A DNA stretch of 64,000 nt, taken from NCBI GenBank assembly GCA_036924855.1, contig JBAGRP010000001.1, forward strand, positions 5,816,001 to 5,880,000, read 5' to 3'. The notes beneath the pieces are model-generated. The model was not told the origin of the DNA and searched no databases. It saw only the letters and a list, made by a program, of their open reading frames with translations. The DNA comes from Nitrobacteraceae bacterium AZCC 2146. GTDB lineage: Bacteria; Pseudomonadota; Alphaproteobacteria; Rhizobiales; Xanthobacteraceae. The position numbers and the translations under genes are program-made. Below, in pieces: positions 63,389-64,000 of the stretch; position 1 is the stretch's first letter, and each line of letters starts with the position of its first letter.

Positions 63389-64000
63389 TCAAGCGTATTG
63401 CGGCTGGCGGATGATGCACCGGAGCCTCTGCATCAGGGCCCGCAAAAGCCGTTCGAACCAGCGCAGCAGCAGGTGGAAGTTGAAGCCGGCGACGGCAAGG
63501 ACGGGGTTGATTCGGTCGCCGGCGCGGCCCTTGAGGTGGTTGCGGCCCTTGCGGTGTTCGGCCTTGAGGTGACCGATCACCGGCTCGACCGCGGCGCGGT
63601 GCTTCATCTCGCGGCGGATGGTCTTGGTGACGCGGCGGACCTGGCCGGAGATCCAGACCCTGAAGCGGTTTGGATAGCTGTGGCCGCGATAGCCTTTATC
63701 GACATGGATGCGCTGGACGTCGACGCCGGTCAGCTTCTGCAGATCGGTGATGACCGGCCCCAGCGTGTGGCCGTCATACGGATTGCCGTGCAGCGCCTTG
63801 GCGTGCAGCACGAACTGGCCACCTTTCGGCGCGGTGACCGGGGTGACCACGGAGACCTTGCAGCCGAACTCATAGGGTGCGCGCGCCTTGCCCTTGCCGA
63901 TGCATTCGACTTCCGGGGCGTGCAGCGAATAGACCTTTGGGCCGCGCTGACGGTGATCCTGTTGCCGCACGCGGCTGGCGAGAACGAGCAGCGGCGCGAA
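63389..64000 (-). mobile_element. IS5-family transposase (5' end outside window)
   Basis: The reverse frame is open from the window edge to 63389. The DDE-domain motifs seen are HVDKGYRGHSYPNRF (second Asp) and HRAAVEPVIGHLKAEHR (catalytic Glu), with GNPYDGHTLGPVI before them. It is intact as far as visible, about 204 residues. It lies within the 3' part of the IS30 relic, so it is probably the younger insertion. Confidence 0.8.

Noticed and set aside
1..64000. tRNA, rRNA, integrase attachment sites or a prophage
   Set aside because: None of the usual conserved tRNA or rRNA segments, phage structural genes or tyrosine recombinases were seen; mobile content is limited to IS fragments.

Overview
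The window looks like chromosome from an alphaproteobacterium of the Bradyrhizobium/Afipia/Rhodopseudomonas group. The evidence is high-GC coding sequence, NitT/TauT-type ABC transporters with molybdenum hydroxylases, many PAS/HisKA kinases and FixJ-like regulators, and an 83-bp inverted-repeat element of the kind scattered through bradyrhizobial genomes. No rRNA, tRNA or CRISPR array was seen.

1-23.5 kb is a catabolic island. It holds a TetR regulator, a cupin, a frameshifted aldehyde dehydrogenase, an ABC importer, an SDR, a three-subunit molybdenum hydroxylase with a CocE-type hydrolase in one overlapping operon, an esterase, an ACMSD-type amidohydrolase, a divergent dihydroorotate-dehydrogenase-like flavoprotein, a DapA-family lyase, a CoxG-like protein, a second ABC importer and a second SDR. 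Seven copies of two related operator-like motifs, built on TTAGTC or CTAGTTAG, lie only in the promoter gaps of this island. This suggests one local regulon, probably under the TetR protein at the left edge. The substrate is unknown; an N-heteroaromatic or ester-bearing aromatic is plausible. A scar at 17-20 kb (broken NmrA gene, IS5 relic, GntR and LivH halves joined head to head) interrupts the island.

24-33 kb carries a PAS-PAS-XRE protein, a chemoreceptor, small hypothetical genes, a glycine-rich secreted protein with a clear terminator and a Tat-exported Fe/Mn superoxide dismutase, amid gene relics (MBL hydrolase, RND pump, LysR, cytochrome c, rhodanese, HAD). 33-35.6 kb is a mosaic of IS110 and IS3 fragments.

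35.7-40 kb is a compact minus-strand operon: isochorismatase-like hydrolase, XapX protein, YtcJ-like amidohydrolase, DoxX protein and secreted VOC protein. 41-54 kb is a signalling block: a decayed GAF kinase, a PAS kinase convergent with a FixJ-type regulator, a lone receiver, a winged-helix/NB-ARC regulator, and a giant Ser/Thr kinase-ATPase-TPR-GAF-PAS-histidine kinase split by an apparent 1-base insertion. The C-terminal 850 bp of the PAS kinase and of the giant kinase are a duplication that also includes downstream DNA.

54.5-57.8 kb encodes a flavodoxin-like protein plus the fused gamma/alpha and beta subunits of a 2-oxoacid oxidoreductase. 58-64 kb has a ring-cleaving VOC dioxygenase, enoyl-CoA hydratase and nitronate monooxygenase relics, an OpgC-like membrane protein, a relic of a second giant kinase, two small overlapping genes, and IS30 and IS5 transposase genes at the right edge.

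Several genes are broken by single-base changes. Some of these could be sequencing errors and are flagged as such.
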